A stretch of 64,000 nt of DNA, taken from assembly GCA_020541345.1 (NCBI GenBank), contig CP045239.1, positions 558,001-622,000 of the forward strand, in the 5' to 3' direction. Shown piece by piece: positions 11,526 to 24,324 of the stretch. The number at the start of each line of letters is the position of its first letter. Position 1 is the stretch's first letter. A program made the translations under genes and the position numbers. The DNA is from Candidatus Ecksteinia adelgidicola (GTDB taxonomy: Bacteria; Pseudomonadota; Gammaproteobacteria; Enterobacterales; Enterobacteriaceae). The notes beneath the pieces were generated by a model, which worked only from the letters and a program-made list of their open reading frames with translations, did not search any database and was not told the origin of the DNA.

Positions 11526-13484
11526 ACATCATATAACATAAAATTAGTAAAATGTTTCGCAAAGCAAATTAAATCTTAATTAAGTTTATATTTTTAAAAA
11601 ATTATTTAAAATAAACATCAAAATAAATAAAATAAAAAAATAATTGTTCAGTAATTACTTTAACAAAATGTTAATATTATATAAAATTATAAATAATTAT
11701 TATATTTTATAATAAAAATTTATAATATTCCTAATGTTAAATAAAAATATTATTTATTTTTTCATTTTAAAATTAATAAAATTGTTTTTTTTAATCTTAA
11801 GTTTTTTTATAAAAAATTATTTAAACGAAATATAAAAAAATTACTGTAAAATATACATTTTTTAAAGCAATAATTTATACAAAAAATGAATAAAAAATAT
11901 AGTATTTATAATAAATATATAGATAAATAAAAAATTAAAATTTATCGTAATTTAAGAAATAAATAAAAATATTGATGTAAATTTAATTTTTATAAATAAA
12001 AAATATTTAAAACATAATTATTTTTACAATAAAGTAAAATATATAATTAAAAAAATATTTAAAAGTATATAATTTATATTATAAATATATTATTTAAAAT
12101 AAACTTATTTTTAAAAATTTTTAAATGATACACTTTAAATAACAATAATGTTATAAATGTTATCAATTAAATGAATAAAATTATACTTAAAATAAAAATA
12201 ATACATAACATAATATTTTCATAAAATGTTAACAACATCACGTTTTGAATAATTATAACAACAATAAAAGATCATTTTTCATAAATTATTGTATTAAATT
12301 TATTAAAATATAAAACACAAAAAAATCATACTTTTATCTCAAAGATAAAAGACAGACTGAAATAAAACAATAATTTTTATTAAATTTTTATTAAAATTTT
12401 AATGATAGTATATGTAAATTAAAAAGTGACTTTTTAGATAGTTTTTTATTATCATGTTTAATTTTATATCATTTATCAAGATATAATATATATTATACAA
12501 GAATAATCTGAAATATAACTAACAATTAAATGTTTTTATAGAAAAATTCTTATGATAAAATTCATTATTGTTCTTACTATCTTTATATTTTTTAATAATT
12601 TTTTTACCATAAGTGTTTATACATAGAAGAATTAGTAGGCGTTTTCAACGTAGTTTAATTATTGTTTGAATTTAAACAAAATAAAAATATTATATTAGTT
12701 TTTACATTGATTTATAACATAAAACATTAAAAAACTAAAATCAGATTATACGTTGCATTTTATAAATTTTGTAAAAAGTATTTTTGATTCAATAAGTAAA
12801 AGTATTAATTTAATACGAAATAAAAAATGTTTTCTAAAAAAAATATCATAAAAAAAATGTTACTAAGAGTTAAAAATATCATAATAAAATATTAATAATT
12901 TAAAAAAAAATAAAATTATTGTAATTTAAAGTCATACTAAATTAATTAATTGTTTTAAAAAAACATATTAAAGTAAAAGTTTTATATTATTTTTTAATAT
13001 AAATAACGCTTATTATGAAATAAAATGTTAAAAATTCTGATATAATACTATGATAAAATACTATATAAAATATAATACTATATAATAAGTTTAACGTTTT
13101 ATGTTTTTTTAAAATTATTAATACAAGAAAAAATTTAAAGTTTTTAAAAATTCATTAGATTTTAATACAGTATCATTTTTTTTAAAAGCAGTTATAAACA
13201 ATCTATCAAAAAATTTTTTATCAAATATTTTATATTATAATAATCTTTATAATAAAATATGTAAAATAATTTATAAAAAATATCTTTAGAAATAACATAA
13301 AGTTAAAGATTAAGTTAAAATTACGTGTTTTTATGTTTTATTTTTTTTGTTTTTAGTATTTAAAATCAACAATAAAATTACTATAACATTTTAAAAAATA
13401 AAAAAAATAATGCGATAAAGTTAAAAATTGTTTCTTATCATTGTTACACATTATAAATTTAAAATACTGTAGAAATTATTTATT

Positions 13485-13516
13485 TAGTTATTACTATAAT
13501 TAGTTATTACTACAAT
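13485..13516. repeat. 16-bp tandem duplication
   Basis: TAGTTATTACTATAAT at 13485-13500 is repeated with one mismatch at 13501-13516, in noncoding DNA. Confidence 0.85.
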
Positions 13517-13828
13517 GCTAATTTTTTCTTTACAATATTTAAAATAAATAATAAATTTCTTATGAAATGATACTGTTAAAAATTCTTATTATACCTATCT
13601 TTTATGTAAAATGATATTAATCTAACAATTAATTAAAATTAAACAATGATGATTATTTAAGTTATTTTGTTCTAAAAATTAACTATATTACATGGTATTA
13701 ATGATTTATCAGCAGTAATAACAGATAAAATATTAAGTACGATTTTTTAATAATCTTAATATATATTACTGTCTTCTTTGTTAAAAAGTAAACATGTGCT
13801 ATTTCATCAATTTTATCTTTTTTATTTT

Positions 13829-13860
13829 ACTTTTATTAAAATATACTTTTATTAAAATAT
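13829..13860. repeat. 16-bp perfect tandem duplication
   Basis: ACTTTTATTAAAATAT at 13829-13844 is repeated exactly at 13845-13860, in noncoding DNA. Confidence 0.88.
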
Positions 13861-15615
13861 TATTTTTTTAATTAATTTCGGCGTATTATATAAAAAAGAA
13901 TATCAGAAAATTTTTTACATTAATTTTTAATAAAAGTATATTTAAAGAGCAATGTACATAAATGTACATATTATTGTTCTTTTTAGTTATTAAAAGATAA
14001 GTAGCAATATTCCTTCATGACTTATCGCTTAAATTGTAAAATAAAAATCATATTATTTAATAAACTAACTTCTAAGATTACGTTAAATTTTAATCCTTCA
14101 ATATTAAAAAACTTCTTTCGTAATATTTTTATATTTTGTAAAAATTAATATTTTATAGTTAATTTCTATGATTACATTTAAAAATTTTAAAATTAATTAC
14201 TTTTTATATTAGCTAAAAACTAAGTATATAAATTAATGAATTATTTTAAAAATAATTTACGTTATGTATTTTTATTTAATATTTATAAAATAATAATGAG
14301 TCATTTTATTTACAAAGATATATTTAGTTCTAATTTTCTTATTGCTCTATATTTTAATTAAATATTTAATAAAATAATTAACATGATATTTTAACATGTT
14401 ATTAATTTTAATAAAAATATTTTAAATATTTTACAAGAAGTTAAATTATTAATTAATAAATTATATTAGTATTTTAATTTTTATAAAATTCTTTGTATAA
14501 TTATATTATATAATATTTTATTAAATTTTTTTATATATTTTAAATCAAAATTATATTGTTTATTATTGTGTTTTAGCACTAAATGTATTGCATATTAATT
14601 TTATTTATAATAAAAATTTATATTATTTTACTCTTTCATAAAAATTTTTTATATTATCATTATTTTTATTAAAATTCATATAATGTCTGATATTAAAAAC
14701 AAGAGTATTTATATTATAAATATTTTATATTAAAAAATTTCATAATATTGTAAAATACTTTTAGTAATTAATATTTTAATGTTTATATAATAAAATATAA
14801 TAAATATTTATATTATTATTTATTTTACAAAAATAAATAATAAAGTTCTATATGATATTATTTAAAAAAATTAATAATCTATTAAATATCATAAATATTA
14901 TATAAAATATAAAACTAACTAAAATATTTATATAAAATGATATTATAAAAAATTTAATTATTAACAAATAGTTTTATATAAAAATATTTATTATGAATTA
15001 AAACATAGTTTTTAAGTATTCACTAACTTTTTATAAAATATATTTATTCTTATAAAAAAAATAAAAAAAAATAGATTTTAAAAAATTATTATACGATAAA
15101 TCTTTCAATAAAATTAGATATTAAATAAAACATTTCGTTTATAAAATATTATATATACATATACATTTATGTTATTTTTTATTAATTTACATTTCATAAA
15201 TTTTATTTAAAAATAAATTGTTTTAAATTATTAAATTAAAATTAAAAATAAAATTGTTGAGTATTTTCTTACTATAGACATAGTATAATTGTAATTATAA
15301 AAAAATGATAAATAGTAAATAGAATATTAAACATTATGTTTTTAAAAAAAAATAAAATATATAATTTTATAAAGATAAAAGCAATTAATTAAAATAAAGT
15401 AATAAAAATTATTTTTTTATAATCAATAAAAATTTTTAATATATAAATATATTTACATTTATATATAATTAATAATAAAAAATATAAATATAAATTTGTT
15501 GTAAAAGATTTATATAAAATTATTTTTTATATGATAATAAAAACAAATGAGCAATTATTTAATAATATATAAATGATTTGTTATTAGTTTATAGTTTAAA
15601 TACTGAGAAAATATT

Positions 15616-16536
15616 ATGATTCAATTTTTTCAATCTACTATAATTTCTACTCAATTATTAAATTATCACCAGAGAATTGAAGATACGTTATTACATTTTA
15701 TTGTATCTCCTAAATTTGTTAATGAAAATTTAGCATCAGCCATGCATTATAGTGTTTTTTTAGGTGGTAAACGTTTTCGTCCTATTTTAGTTTATATCAT
15801 TGGTCAGATGCTAGGTGTGACAGAAAATAATTTAGATATACCAGCTGCCGCAATTGAATGCATTCATCGTTATTCATTAATTCATGATGATTTACCATCT
15901 ATGGATAATGATAATCTTCGTCGTGGTCTTCCTAGTTGTCATATTAAATTTAATGAAGCAAACGCAATTCTTGCTGGTAATGCTTTACAAGCGCTTGCAT
16001 TTTCTATTTTAACTGACGAAGAAATGCCTGATGTCGTATTGAGTGATCGATTATTAATGATATCTGAATTAGCTCGTGCTACTGGAATTCATGGTATATG
16101 TAGTGGACAGTCAATGGATTTAGAAGCTAAAGGTAAAAAAATGAATTTAAAAAAAATAGAACAAATTTATTTTTATAAAACTGGTTCTTTAATTCGTGCA
16201 GCAATTCATCTAGGCGCTTTAGCTGCTGGTAATAGAGGTCGAACATTATTGCCATTACTTAATTCTTATGCTTTTTTAATTGGACTCGCATTTCAAATTC
16301 AGGATGACATTTTAGATATCGTTGGAAATAGTAAAATTGATAAAAAATCTCCAAGTAGAGAAAAAAAACAAAAAGAAAGTACTTATCCTTATTTATTTGG
16401 ATTAAATAATGCTAAAATTAGAGTACAAACTTTATATCAAGAAACATTAAATATATTAAATTGTTTAGAAAAGAAATCTTTTGATACTACTTTATTAAAA
16501 GCAATATCTAAATTTGTTGTTGAACGCGATACTTAG
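15616..16536 (+). CDS. ispA: (2E,6E)-farnesyl diphosphate synthase
   Basis: Condenses isopentenyl diphosphate with dimethylallyl and geranyl diphosphate to make FPP, the precursor of the undecaprenyl carrier used by MraY/MurG in this window. It has 306 aa (E. coli 299). The fold markers are GGKRFRP (50-56), the first aspartate-rich motif DDLPSMD (91-97) followed by DNLRRG, and the second motif QDDILD (229-234). Part of the basic region after it (KIDKKSPSREKKQKEST) fits the short-chain prenyl transferase pattern. ATG at 15616 gives a slightly long N-terminus; no strong Shine-Dalgarno is present (GAGAAAAT). dxs follows on the same strand, as in E. coli, but 1.2 kb away rather than immediately adjacent. 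Confidence 0.96.
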   Translation: MIQFFQSTIISTQLLNYHQRIEDTLLHFIVSPKFVNENLASAMHYSVFLGGKRFRPILVYIIGQMLGVTENNLDIPAAAIECIHRYSLIHDDLPSMDNDNLRRGLPSCHIKFNEANAILAGNALQALAFSILTDEEMPDVVLSDRLLMISELARATGIHGICSGQSMDLEAKGKKMNLKKIEQIYFYKTGSLIRAAIHLGALAAGNRGRTLLPLLNSYAFLIGLAFQIQDDILDIVGNSKIDKKSPSREKKQKESTYPYLFGLNNAKIRVQTLYQETLNILNCLEKKSFDTTLLKAISKFVVERDT

Positions 16537-17740
16537 CATTTAATTTTTTATGTGAAAACATTTAATATATTAAATCTATAACTATAACGTAATATTATGT
16601 TTTAATTAATAAAATTACAAATATAATATTAATAAATTGTATTAGTTTTTAATAAAAATAGAAGATATATTGACTATATAAATGTTATATAAACAAAAAT
16701 ATGTAATAATACAATATACTATTTTTTATAGAAATGTTTTAATAATGTGTGAAATACTTTATATTTTATAAATATTCATGTAAACTTTTAATACATATTG
16801 TTCATATATATTTTTTTATTTATAAAATAAAATTTTATAAAAAAGACAATCATTTAATTTTAAAAAAATAAAAAATTTTTTTAGCATAAAAAAATGAATA
16901 GAACATAATTGTATGTATTTTTTTGTAAAAATAAAGTTATAAACAATAAACAAAATATAATTTTTTAATATTTTTATAATAAACAAAAAAATTATTCACA
17001 TTTTATAATATTCTAAGAGAATTAAATATGTTATATTAATTCATTATGTATTATTAATAATAATTAATAATTTAATAAAATATTCATATGTTTTATTAAA
17101 ATAATAATATATGAAACGCTAATTTACTGAAATAGTATAAATAATGTTAAGAATATAAATATATTTAATTATATTTGTTAAAAAATATAAAATATCAAAA
17201 AATTAATTTTTATATCTATATATATTAATATAACAAAGATTTATCTTTGATGTCTTTAAATTAAATATATAATAATTTATTACTTATTAATCATGATAAT
17301 ATTTTATGTGAATCATTACATTAATTTTTATGAAATGTAAACGTAATATAATATATAAAAATTATATTATTAAAAATAAAAAATACTTCTCATTTGAAAT
17401 AATTATAAATATTAAATGTAGTTTTATTTCATATCATAAAACTAATTTTATTGTATAATTATATCATATTTATAATATTATGTTTATAATATTCAGTTAA
17501 ATAAAGTGCTTTTATTTTTATAGTTAAAAAATTTTTTATTATCCTTTTTAATTGTTTTTTAGAATAATATTTAATAATACTTTAAGAAATAAACGTTCAC
17601 TATAATAAACTATTAACTTTTTTTAAAAAAAATATAAAGATGTCTCGTGTATAAAACTTTGTTATATTCATTATTTGAAATACAATTAACGTTATTTTAA
17701 CTAAAAAATAAAATATATTCTGTTTAAAGATGAGTATTAA
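16537..17740. other. 1.2-kb noncoding spacer inserted between ispA and dxs
   Basis: ispA and dxs are nearly contiguous in E. coli and relatives, with no gene between them, so there is no ancestral gene whose decay explains this spacer. It shows no ORF, no RNA and no recognisable protein remnant, only A/T-rich text with a small hairpin-like AAAGATTTATCTTT at about 17235-17249. See findings: it looks like gained noncoding DNA. Confidence 0.7.
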
Positions 17741-19603
17741 ATGACTTTTAATAGTACTAAATTTCCAATGTTAAAATTAATAGAAACACCTACTGAACTT
17801 CGTTTATTGCCAAAAGAAAGTTTACAAAAACTATGTGATGAATTACGAAGATATTTATTATATAGCGTTAGTCACTCTAGTGGTCACTTTGCATCAGGAC
17901 TAGGTGTTGTTGAGTTAACAGTAGCATTACATTATATTTATTATACACCATTTGATCGATTAATATGGGATATTGGTCATCAAGCATATCCCCATAAAAT
18001 TTTAACAGGACGACGTTCTCGTATTAATAGTATTCGTCAAAAAAATGGACTACATTCTTTTCCTTGTCGTGATGAAAGCGAATATGATATCTTGTCAGTA
18101 GGTCATTCATCAACTTCAATTAGTGCTGGTCTTGGAATGGCAGTAGCATCAAATCGCGAAGGATTAAATCGCCATATAGTATGCATTATTGGTGATGGAG
18201 CTATTACTTCAGGTATGGCATTTGAAGCAATGAACCATGCAGGAGATCTTGATCTTGATATGCTAATTATATTAAATGATAATAAGATGTCGATTTCAAA
18301 AAATGTTGGAGCATTAAATAATCACTTAGCACGATTACTATCTAGTACATCATATAGTACATTACGTAAAAATAGTAAAAAAATATTGTCTAGATTACCA
18401 CGAATTCAAAGATTAATTAAGCGTACTGAAGAAAATTTAAAAAGCATATTACTTCCTAGTACATTATTTGAAGCATTAGGTTTTAATTATATTGGTCCAA
18501 TTGATGGTCATGATATACAGAATCTAATTATTACATTAAGTAATATGCGTAATTTAAAAGGTCCACAGTTACTGCATATCATTACAAAAAAAGGACAAGG
18601 TTATGCGCCAGCAGAACAAGATCCAATTACTTTTCATGCAGTTCCAAAATTTAATCCAGTGATCGGCTGCTTACCAAAAGTTACTGCTAACCATCCAAGT
18701 TATTCTAAAATATTTGGTGATTGGCTATGTGAAATGGCAGCTAAAGATAGCAAATTAATAGCAATTACTCCTGCAATGTGTGAAGGCTCTGGTATGTTAG
18801 AATTTTCACGTAAATATCCTAAACAATATTTCGACGTAGCAATTGCTGAACAACATGCAATAACATTTGCTGCTGGTTTAGCAATTAGTGGTTATAAACC
18901 AATAGTTGCGATTTATTCTACTTTTTTACAACGTGCATACGATCAGTTAATTCATGATGTGGTAATTCAAAAACTTCCAGTAATGTTTGCTATAGATCGA
19001 GGAGGTATTGTTGGCAATGATGGTCCAACTCATCAAGGTGCTTTTGATCTATCTTTTTTGCGTTGCATTCCAACTATAGTTATTATGACTCCTAGTGATG
19101 AAAATGAATGTCGAAAAATGTTATATACTGGTTACAATTATGATAGTAGTCCAAGTGTAGTACGATATCCTCGTGGTATAGGGACTGGTGTGACACTAGA
19201 GCTTCTTCAAACTTTACCAATTGGTAAAGGTATAATTCGACGAATGGGTAAAAATATTGCAATTCTTAATTTTGGAACTTTACTAAAAGAAGCTAAAAAA
19301 GTTTCAGAATCTCTTAACGCTACTTTAGTAGATATGCGATTTGTTAAACCATTAGATAAGCAATTAGTGATAAGTATTGCTACTAGTCATAAAGCCTTAA
19401 TTACACTGGAAGAAAATACTATTATAGGAGGTGCTGGTAGTGCTGTAAATGAATTATTATTAACTAATCGAATTTTACTTCCTGTTTTAAACATTGGTCT
19501 TCCAGATAGTTTTATTCCACAAGGAACTCAAGAAGAAATACATAATGATTTATTGCTAAATGCTGCTGGTATTCAACATCAAATTAAACAATGGTTAATA
19601 TAA
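17741..19603 (+). CDS. dxs: 1-deoxy-D-xylulose-5-phosphate synthase
   Basis: First enzyme of the MEP isoprenoid pathway: joins pyruvate and glyceraldehyde-3-phosphate using thiamine diphosphate and Mg2+. The 620 residues equal the E. coli length, with near-continuous similarity. Visible motifs are [13 protein letters not shown] (the conserved His near 49), [13 protein letters not shown] (about 80-92), the ThDP-binding GDGAITSGM (151-159) with the downstream NDNKMS, and the transketolase pyrimidine domain with the catalytic Glu370 in [12 protein letters not shown]. The C-terminal domain ends [11 protein letters not shown]. It is convergent with thiL, which supplies thiamine diphosphate, its cofactor. 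Upstream AAAGATGAGT gives a modest ribosome-binding site. No frameshifts were seen. Confidence 0.98.
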   Translation: MTFNSTKFPMLKLIETPTELRLLPKESLQKLCDELRRYLLYSVSHSSGHFASGLGVVELTVALHYIYYTPFDRLIWDIGHQAYPHKILTGRRSRINSIRQKNGLHSFPCRDESEYDILSVGHSSTSISAGLGMAVASNREGLNRHIVCIIGDGAITSGMAFEAMNHAGDLDLDMLIILNDNKMSISKNVGALNNHLARLLSSTSYSTLRKNSKKILSRLPRIQRLIKRTEENLKSILLPSTLFEALGFNYIGPIDGHDIQNLIITLSNMRNLKGPQLLHIITKKGQGYAPAEQDPITFHAVPKFNPVIGCLPKVTANHPSYSKIFGDWLCEMAAKDSKLIAITPAMCEGSGMLEFSRKYPKQYFDVAIAEQHAITFAAGLAISGYKPIVAIYSTFLQRAYDQLIHDVVIQKLPVMFAIDRGGIVGNDGPTHQGAFDLSFLRCIPTIVIMTPSDENECRKMLYTGYNYDSSPSVVRYPRGIGTGVTLELLQTLPIGKGIIRRMGKNIAILNFGTLLKEAKKVSESLNATLVDMRFVKPLDKQLVISIATSHKALITLEENTIIGGAGSAVNELLLTNRILLPVLNIGLPDSFIPQGTQEEIHNDLLLNAAGIQHQIKQWLI

Positions 19604-19976
19604 ATAAAATTATTAATGTTTTTAAGAAAATTATTTTAAAAGATAATCATTGGTATTTTCATAAATTTTTTTATAAATAAAATTTTATATTTTTTTTAAT
19701 ATAAAAATTTTATATTAACAGAAATAATTAATAAAACTTAAAATTTTATCTAATAAAAAACGCATTTTAATTAAAAGATTTTATTCTGTAGTTTTAGTTT
19801 TATATTAAAGATAAACGAATAATTTTAAAAGATTATCATATATCTAAAAAATCAAATATGATTATATAAAACTTATTTACTATTGCTTCTAAATTAATAA
19901 GTATATCACTTATTTTAGAATAAATTTTTTGTAAAAATATTTTTTACAAGATAAGTTTTTTATTTTTAAATAATTT
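19604..19976. other. convergent dxs/thiL intergenic region
   Basis: A 373-bp gap between the 3' ends of dxs and thiL. In E. coli yajO and pgpA occupy this place; neither is detectable. An A/T inverted repeat around 19678-19715 (AAAATTTTATATT ... AATATAAAAATTTT) could act as a bidirectional terminator, but in this composition that is weak evidence. Confidence 0.55.
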
Positions 19977-20984
19977 TTATAATTGTTTATTAATATTATT
20001 TTTATTAGAACAAAAATGTTCAAAACCTTTATAAGAAAACTCTACTTTTTTATTATAGTGATAAAAAACAATACCTTCAGATGTTTTGATAATTTGCCCA
20101 ATGCAAGTATATCTTGTATTATAATTTTTTAAAACAGATATTAATTTATAACGTTTAGTGTCTGGAATTGTAAAACAAAGCTCATAATCTTCTCCACCAG
20201 TTAGTCCCCAATATAATGCTTGTTTAGTGTCTACAGATGATTTTAAAATCTTAGATTGAGGTATGTTATTTAAATTAATAGATGCTCCGCATGTACTAGA
20301 CTTTAAAATATGTTTTAGGTCAACTATTAAACCATCAGAAATATCAATTGCTGAAGTGGCTAAAGAACGTATTGCTTGTCCTTGTAGTATTCTTGGTTTT
20401 GGTCGTAAATGGCGATCAATTAAATATTTACAAGCTTGTTTATTTTTAATTTTCAAACGATTTTCAATAATTGCTAAACCAGCTGCGCTATCGCCTAGCG
20501 TGCCGGTAACATAAATCCAATCTCCTATTTGTGCGCCTCCTCGTGTTAGTTCTTTTCCAATTGGAATTAACCCATGAATAGTGAGTGTTATGCTTAATGG
20601 ACCTCGTGTAATATCACCACCAATTAATTCTATTTTATAAAAATTAAGATTTTTATAAAAACTATCACTAAATCTTTTAAGCCAATTTTTGTTTATTTTA
20701 GGTAAAGTAAGCGATAATAATACCCAAGCTGGATTGGCTCCCATAGCCGCTAAATCACTTATGTTTACTGCTAAAGCCTTATAACTAAGATCCATTGGAT
20801 CAATGTTTGGAAAAAAATGAGTGCCAGAAACTAAAGTATCAGTGCTGATGGCTAATAGTTGTTTTTCTTTTAATGAAAGAAGTGCACAATCATCTCCAAT
20901 ACCTAATATTACGCTTTTATTTAAATTTTTAGAACGTTTAAAATAATGAGTGATTAAATTAAATTCTTTATATGTCATGATCAT
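19977..20984 (-). CDS. thiL: thiamine-monophosphate kinase
   Basis: Phosphorylates thiamine monophosphate to thiamine diphosphate, the last step of the pathway. The 335-aa product (E. coli 325) has the PurM-like fold markers GIGDDCALL (about 28-36), STDTLVSGTHF, the ALAVNISDLAAMGA block, IGGDITRGP, VTGTLGDSAAGLA, the AIDISDGLIVDL motif and GGEDYELCF. These are the ATP- and metal-binding residues of ThiL. The start could be the third codon (second Met) rather than the first. It follows nusB by 56 bp on the same strand, as in E. coli nusB-thiL; pgpA, normally next, is missing. The extra C-terminal 8-10 residues are lysine/asparagine-rich. Its product is the cofactor of the convergent Dxs. Confidence 0.97.
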   Translation of the reverse strand: MIMTYKEFNLITHYFKRSKNLNKSVILGIGDDCALLSLKEKQLLAISTDTLVSGTHFFPNIDPMDLSYKALAVNISDLAAMGANPAWVLLSLTLPKINKNWLKRFSDSFYKNLNFYKIELIGGDITRGPLSITLTIHGLIPIGKELTRGGAQIGDWIYVTGTLGDSAAGLAIIENRLKIKNKQACKYLIDRHLRPKPRILQGQAIRSLATSAIDISDGLIVDLKHILKSSTCGASINLNNIPQSKILKSSVDTKQALYWGLTGGEDYELCFTIPDTKRYKLISVLKNYNTRYTCIGQIIKTSEGIVFYHYNKKVEFSYKGFEHFCSNKNNINKQL

Positions 20985-21040
20985 TAGTCCAGTAACAACA
21001 ATTTAAAACATTAGCTTTAACATTTATTTTCTATTTTTTT

Positions 21041-21463
21041 TTATAATTTTCTATTTTTTATAAATGTTGATACTATTTTATCTAAAACAGCATTGATAAA
21101 TTTATAACTATCTTCAGAGCCAAAAGTTTTTGCTAATTCAACTGCTTCGTTAATAACGACTTTGTAAGGGATTTCTTGATGCATTTTTAATTCAAACAGT
21201 GCAATTTGTAAAATTCCATGCTCTATTTGATCTAGTTTGTTAATGTGACGTGATAAATAAGGAGCCATAATTAAATCTAAGATAGTTGCATTCATTGCAA
21301 CACCTAAAAGTAATTTACAAAAATAAAGAATATCAACATCTTTAATATCATCTTGACTTAAAAATTGATTTTTAATATTAAAAATATCGTTTTTAGAAAA
21401 CTTCCAAGAGTAAAGCGCTTGAACAGTGCGTTCTCTAGCTCGTCGTCGAGCAATAGGTTTCAC
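21041..21463 (-). CDS. nusB: transcription antitermination factor NusB
   Basis: All-alpha RNA-binding protein that, with NusE (S10), nucleates the antitermination complex on boxA of rRNA leaders and assists rRNA maturation. The 140 aa match the E. coli length (139). The N-terminus MKPIARRRARERTVQALYSW and the C-terminal PYKVVINEAVELAKTFGSEDSYKFINAVLD are family signatures. Translation starts at a GTG (21461-21463) preceded on the minus strand by the strong ribosome-binding site AGAGGAAA at good spacing, one of the clearest in the window. It leads a two-gene operon with thiL. ribD and ribH, normally upstream, are not visible. Confidence 0.97.
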   Translation of the reverse strand: MKPIARRRARERTVQALYSWKFSKNDIFNIKNQFLSQDDIKDVDILYFCKLLLGVAMNATILDLIMAPYLSRHINKLDQIEHGILQIALFELKMHQEIPYKVVINEAVELAKTFGSEDSYKFINAVLDKIVSTFIKNRKL

Positions 21464-24324
21464 AAAATTTCCTCTTTATAAAATTTTTAATTTAATACTT
21501 AAAATAACAATTGTTTTAAATTATAATTAAATGCAGAATTAAAATTTTAATAAATTTATATATGATTTATAATTATTTTGAATATTAAAGAATATTAAGA
21601 TATTATTATTTATAGATGTAATATTAATAATAGATAGTAATAAATTATTTAATATATATTTACAAATAAAGAATATCTTTTAATAGAACAATATATAAAC
21701 AACGATAATAATTTTATCATCATTAAAATTTTTATTATTATTAAAATATATAAGAAGTGCATAAATCAAAAGATTTAAAGGTATAAATTATAGTCATTTA
21801 TTTAATAAAAGCAAATATTGTATCGAAAAAACATAATTAATATTGTATAATAAATCATTGTTTATATAATATTATATAGATTTTATCTTAATTTTATTAA
21901 TTTATATTTTCATTATTTAAAAATGACAAAAAAAATATTAACATAATGTTTATTATTTAATAACATACACGAAAGCATATTTCATTTTTAATTTTTTATT
22001 TGTAAACATATAATATATTTAACATTTTATTTTATAAATAACAAAAAATTATAAATTAATTTTATAATAAAAAAAACAAAAATTAAAATCAGTTACATTT
22101 TTAATTATTTTATAACTTTAATTAAAAATATATTAATGGATATATTATTAATATCATGTAAAAAAAGTTACTTTATTATATTTTTATTAAAGTTAAATTT
22201 TGTTCATTTTTTGTTTAATTAACTATACTTCTATTACTAGTATAAAATTGATGTTATTTCAGATTTTAAAAAACATAAAATGCTTTATTCATGATGTATT
22301 ATTATTTTAAGTAAAATTATTAATTTTATATATTTATGTATCTTTGTTATTTTTTAACATATATATATTAACATCATATAATTACACACATTAGTGAAAT
22401 ATATAAAAAATCTTATCACATTTCGTTGCGATTAAATCAGAAATTGTTGACACTATATTATAAAAATATAGTATGTAATTTTATTATTTAAATTAAATAT
22501 AAATATTTTATAATATAAAATTAACATATCTATAATGTAAAAAAATACATTAAAATTTTATTTTATAAGAAATAAGTACTATGTTTAAACTTTAATATTA
22601 TTTTTTTTATTATTATAATTCTTTTGTTTATTTATTTTTAAATTTAATATATAATATATATAAAAATATTTAATAATTGAAAATAACAATAATTTATATA
22701 TTTTAGACATAATTTATATTTAAAATTTTTATGTGATTGATAATTATAATTTTATAAATATAATTTTTATATAATGTTAATAATAAATGTTATATTATAA
22801 ATAAAATTTTTTATATTATAAATATTTTTATTAAAAAAATAATTTATATAAGAACGTAATATTTGAATTGTGTTATTGTAATTTTATTATATAAAAATTA
22901 TATTATTAAAATTAAGTAATTTATTTAACATATTAAAAATATTTTTAAAATTATATCAATTAAATATAAACTATAAAATATTTTTATTATATTTTTTTAA
23001 TAAAACAAATTTATATAAACTATAATCTATTTATAATCTATTAATTCTGATTTATTTTTTTTTAAAATTAATTTAAAGTATTTTTTTATTTATTAAATAT
23101 TAAATATATAATAATATTTTTATTATTTACTATATTTTAAAATATTTTTCTATTGATCTATATAAATAAGTTTTTAAATATTAAAAAAATAATAAATCGC
23201 ATCATTTATTATTAAAATTATTACAAAAAATATTTTTAATATTAATATACATAAAAAAATATAATATAAATTTATAAATAATTACATCTAATTTTAGATA
23301 CTAATAATTTTATAAAAAGATGATTGCATTAAAATTTTTACAGTTATAAAATTAAAATATTAAAAATATGAATTATGTTTTAATTATAAATCATAATAAA
23401 TATGATAATTTAAATTTATTTAATACTTATTTCTTCTAAAATTATATTTATTAAAAAATTTTATAAAAATCAGTATAATAGTATTGATAGTTATATTTGT
23501 ATAAAATTCAGTTAATTTATAAACATATCATAGTTAACATTTTATTCAAATGTATTTAAGAATTTTATTTATTATTAATATAAAATATTTAAACAATTAA
23601 ATAATTTTTCATTTTAATATTTTACAAAAAAATAACATAATATTTTTTTTAAAAAAATATATTTTTTATATTTTAGATTATCATTTTATATACATTATAT
23701 TTTTAAATTATTATAATAAAATAATTATTACTATAAATTATGCATTATTATCTTTTTAATATAATTTTATTATATTTACTAAATTATAAAAATATTGTAT
23801 GCTTAAATAAAAAATTATATTTTTATTCAAAAACTAAATTATTAAACATATACATAATAGATTTTATTACATTTAAATATAATATTTTTTTTAAAAATAA
23901 ATTATAAAATAACACACGTAATATTATATAATTTATTTTTTATTCTTATTTTAAATTAATTAAAATCATTATTTTAATATTAATAAAAATAATTAATAAA
24001 CTATACTAAACAATTATTATATCTTTATTAAATATTGTGATTAATGTTATTTTATTTAAAACATTTTTAGTGCAATATAACGTAAAACTTATTTATAAAA
24101 TTTTTTAATTTTATTGAATTGTTTATTTAAAAAAAATAAAAAATATTTTACAATTAATTATTAAGATAAATGTTTAAGATCATTATCTCTTATTATAAAC
24201 AATTAATACTTCATTAAATAAAAATAAATTTATAAAAAAATGATATAATATTATAAATATTTCTTTTAACGTTATTATAGTATTTTTAAAAAACACATTT
24301 AATTTACGTTATTATAGGATTCAT
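21464..24324. other. 2.9-kb AT-rich gap between nusB and rsmH
   Basis: A divergent intergenic region. It would hold the promoters of nusB-thiL (left) and the dcw cluster (right). The ancestral neighbours ribH/ribD/nrdR (nusB side) and mraZ (rsmH side) are not recognisable. At the right end an imperfect duplication (ACGTTATTATAG at 24269 and 24306) abuts the presumed rsmH start. No RNA genes were seen. Confidence 0.65.

Larger units (their letters stand above)
9638..15615. other. 6-kb gene-free region containing a decayed recO
   Basis: There is no intact gene for almost 6 kb. In E. coli era is followed directly by recO, pdxJ and acpS. I recognise a recO fossil at about 10847-11525, but it begins about 1.2 kb after era instead of abutting it. 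I could not identify pdxJ or acpS remnants. Two 16-bp tandem duplications lie at 13485-13516 and 13829-13860. Patches with slightly more G/C (around 12600-12680 and 13970-14040) suggest older genes but match nothing I recognise. xseB, expected just before ispA, is not visible. Confidence 0.65.

Noticed and set aside
12600-12760. Slightly G/C-richer patch suggesting pdxJ or another gene
   Set aside because: No frame gave a run of recognisable residues; named assignment would be guessing.
21481-21560. ribH-like tail upstream of nusB on the minus strand
   Set aside because: Needs two gaps in nine residues; indistinguishable from chance.
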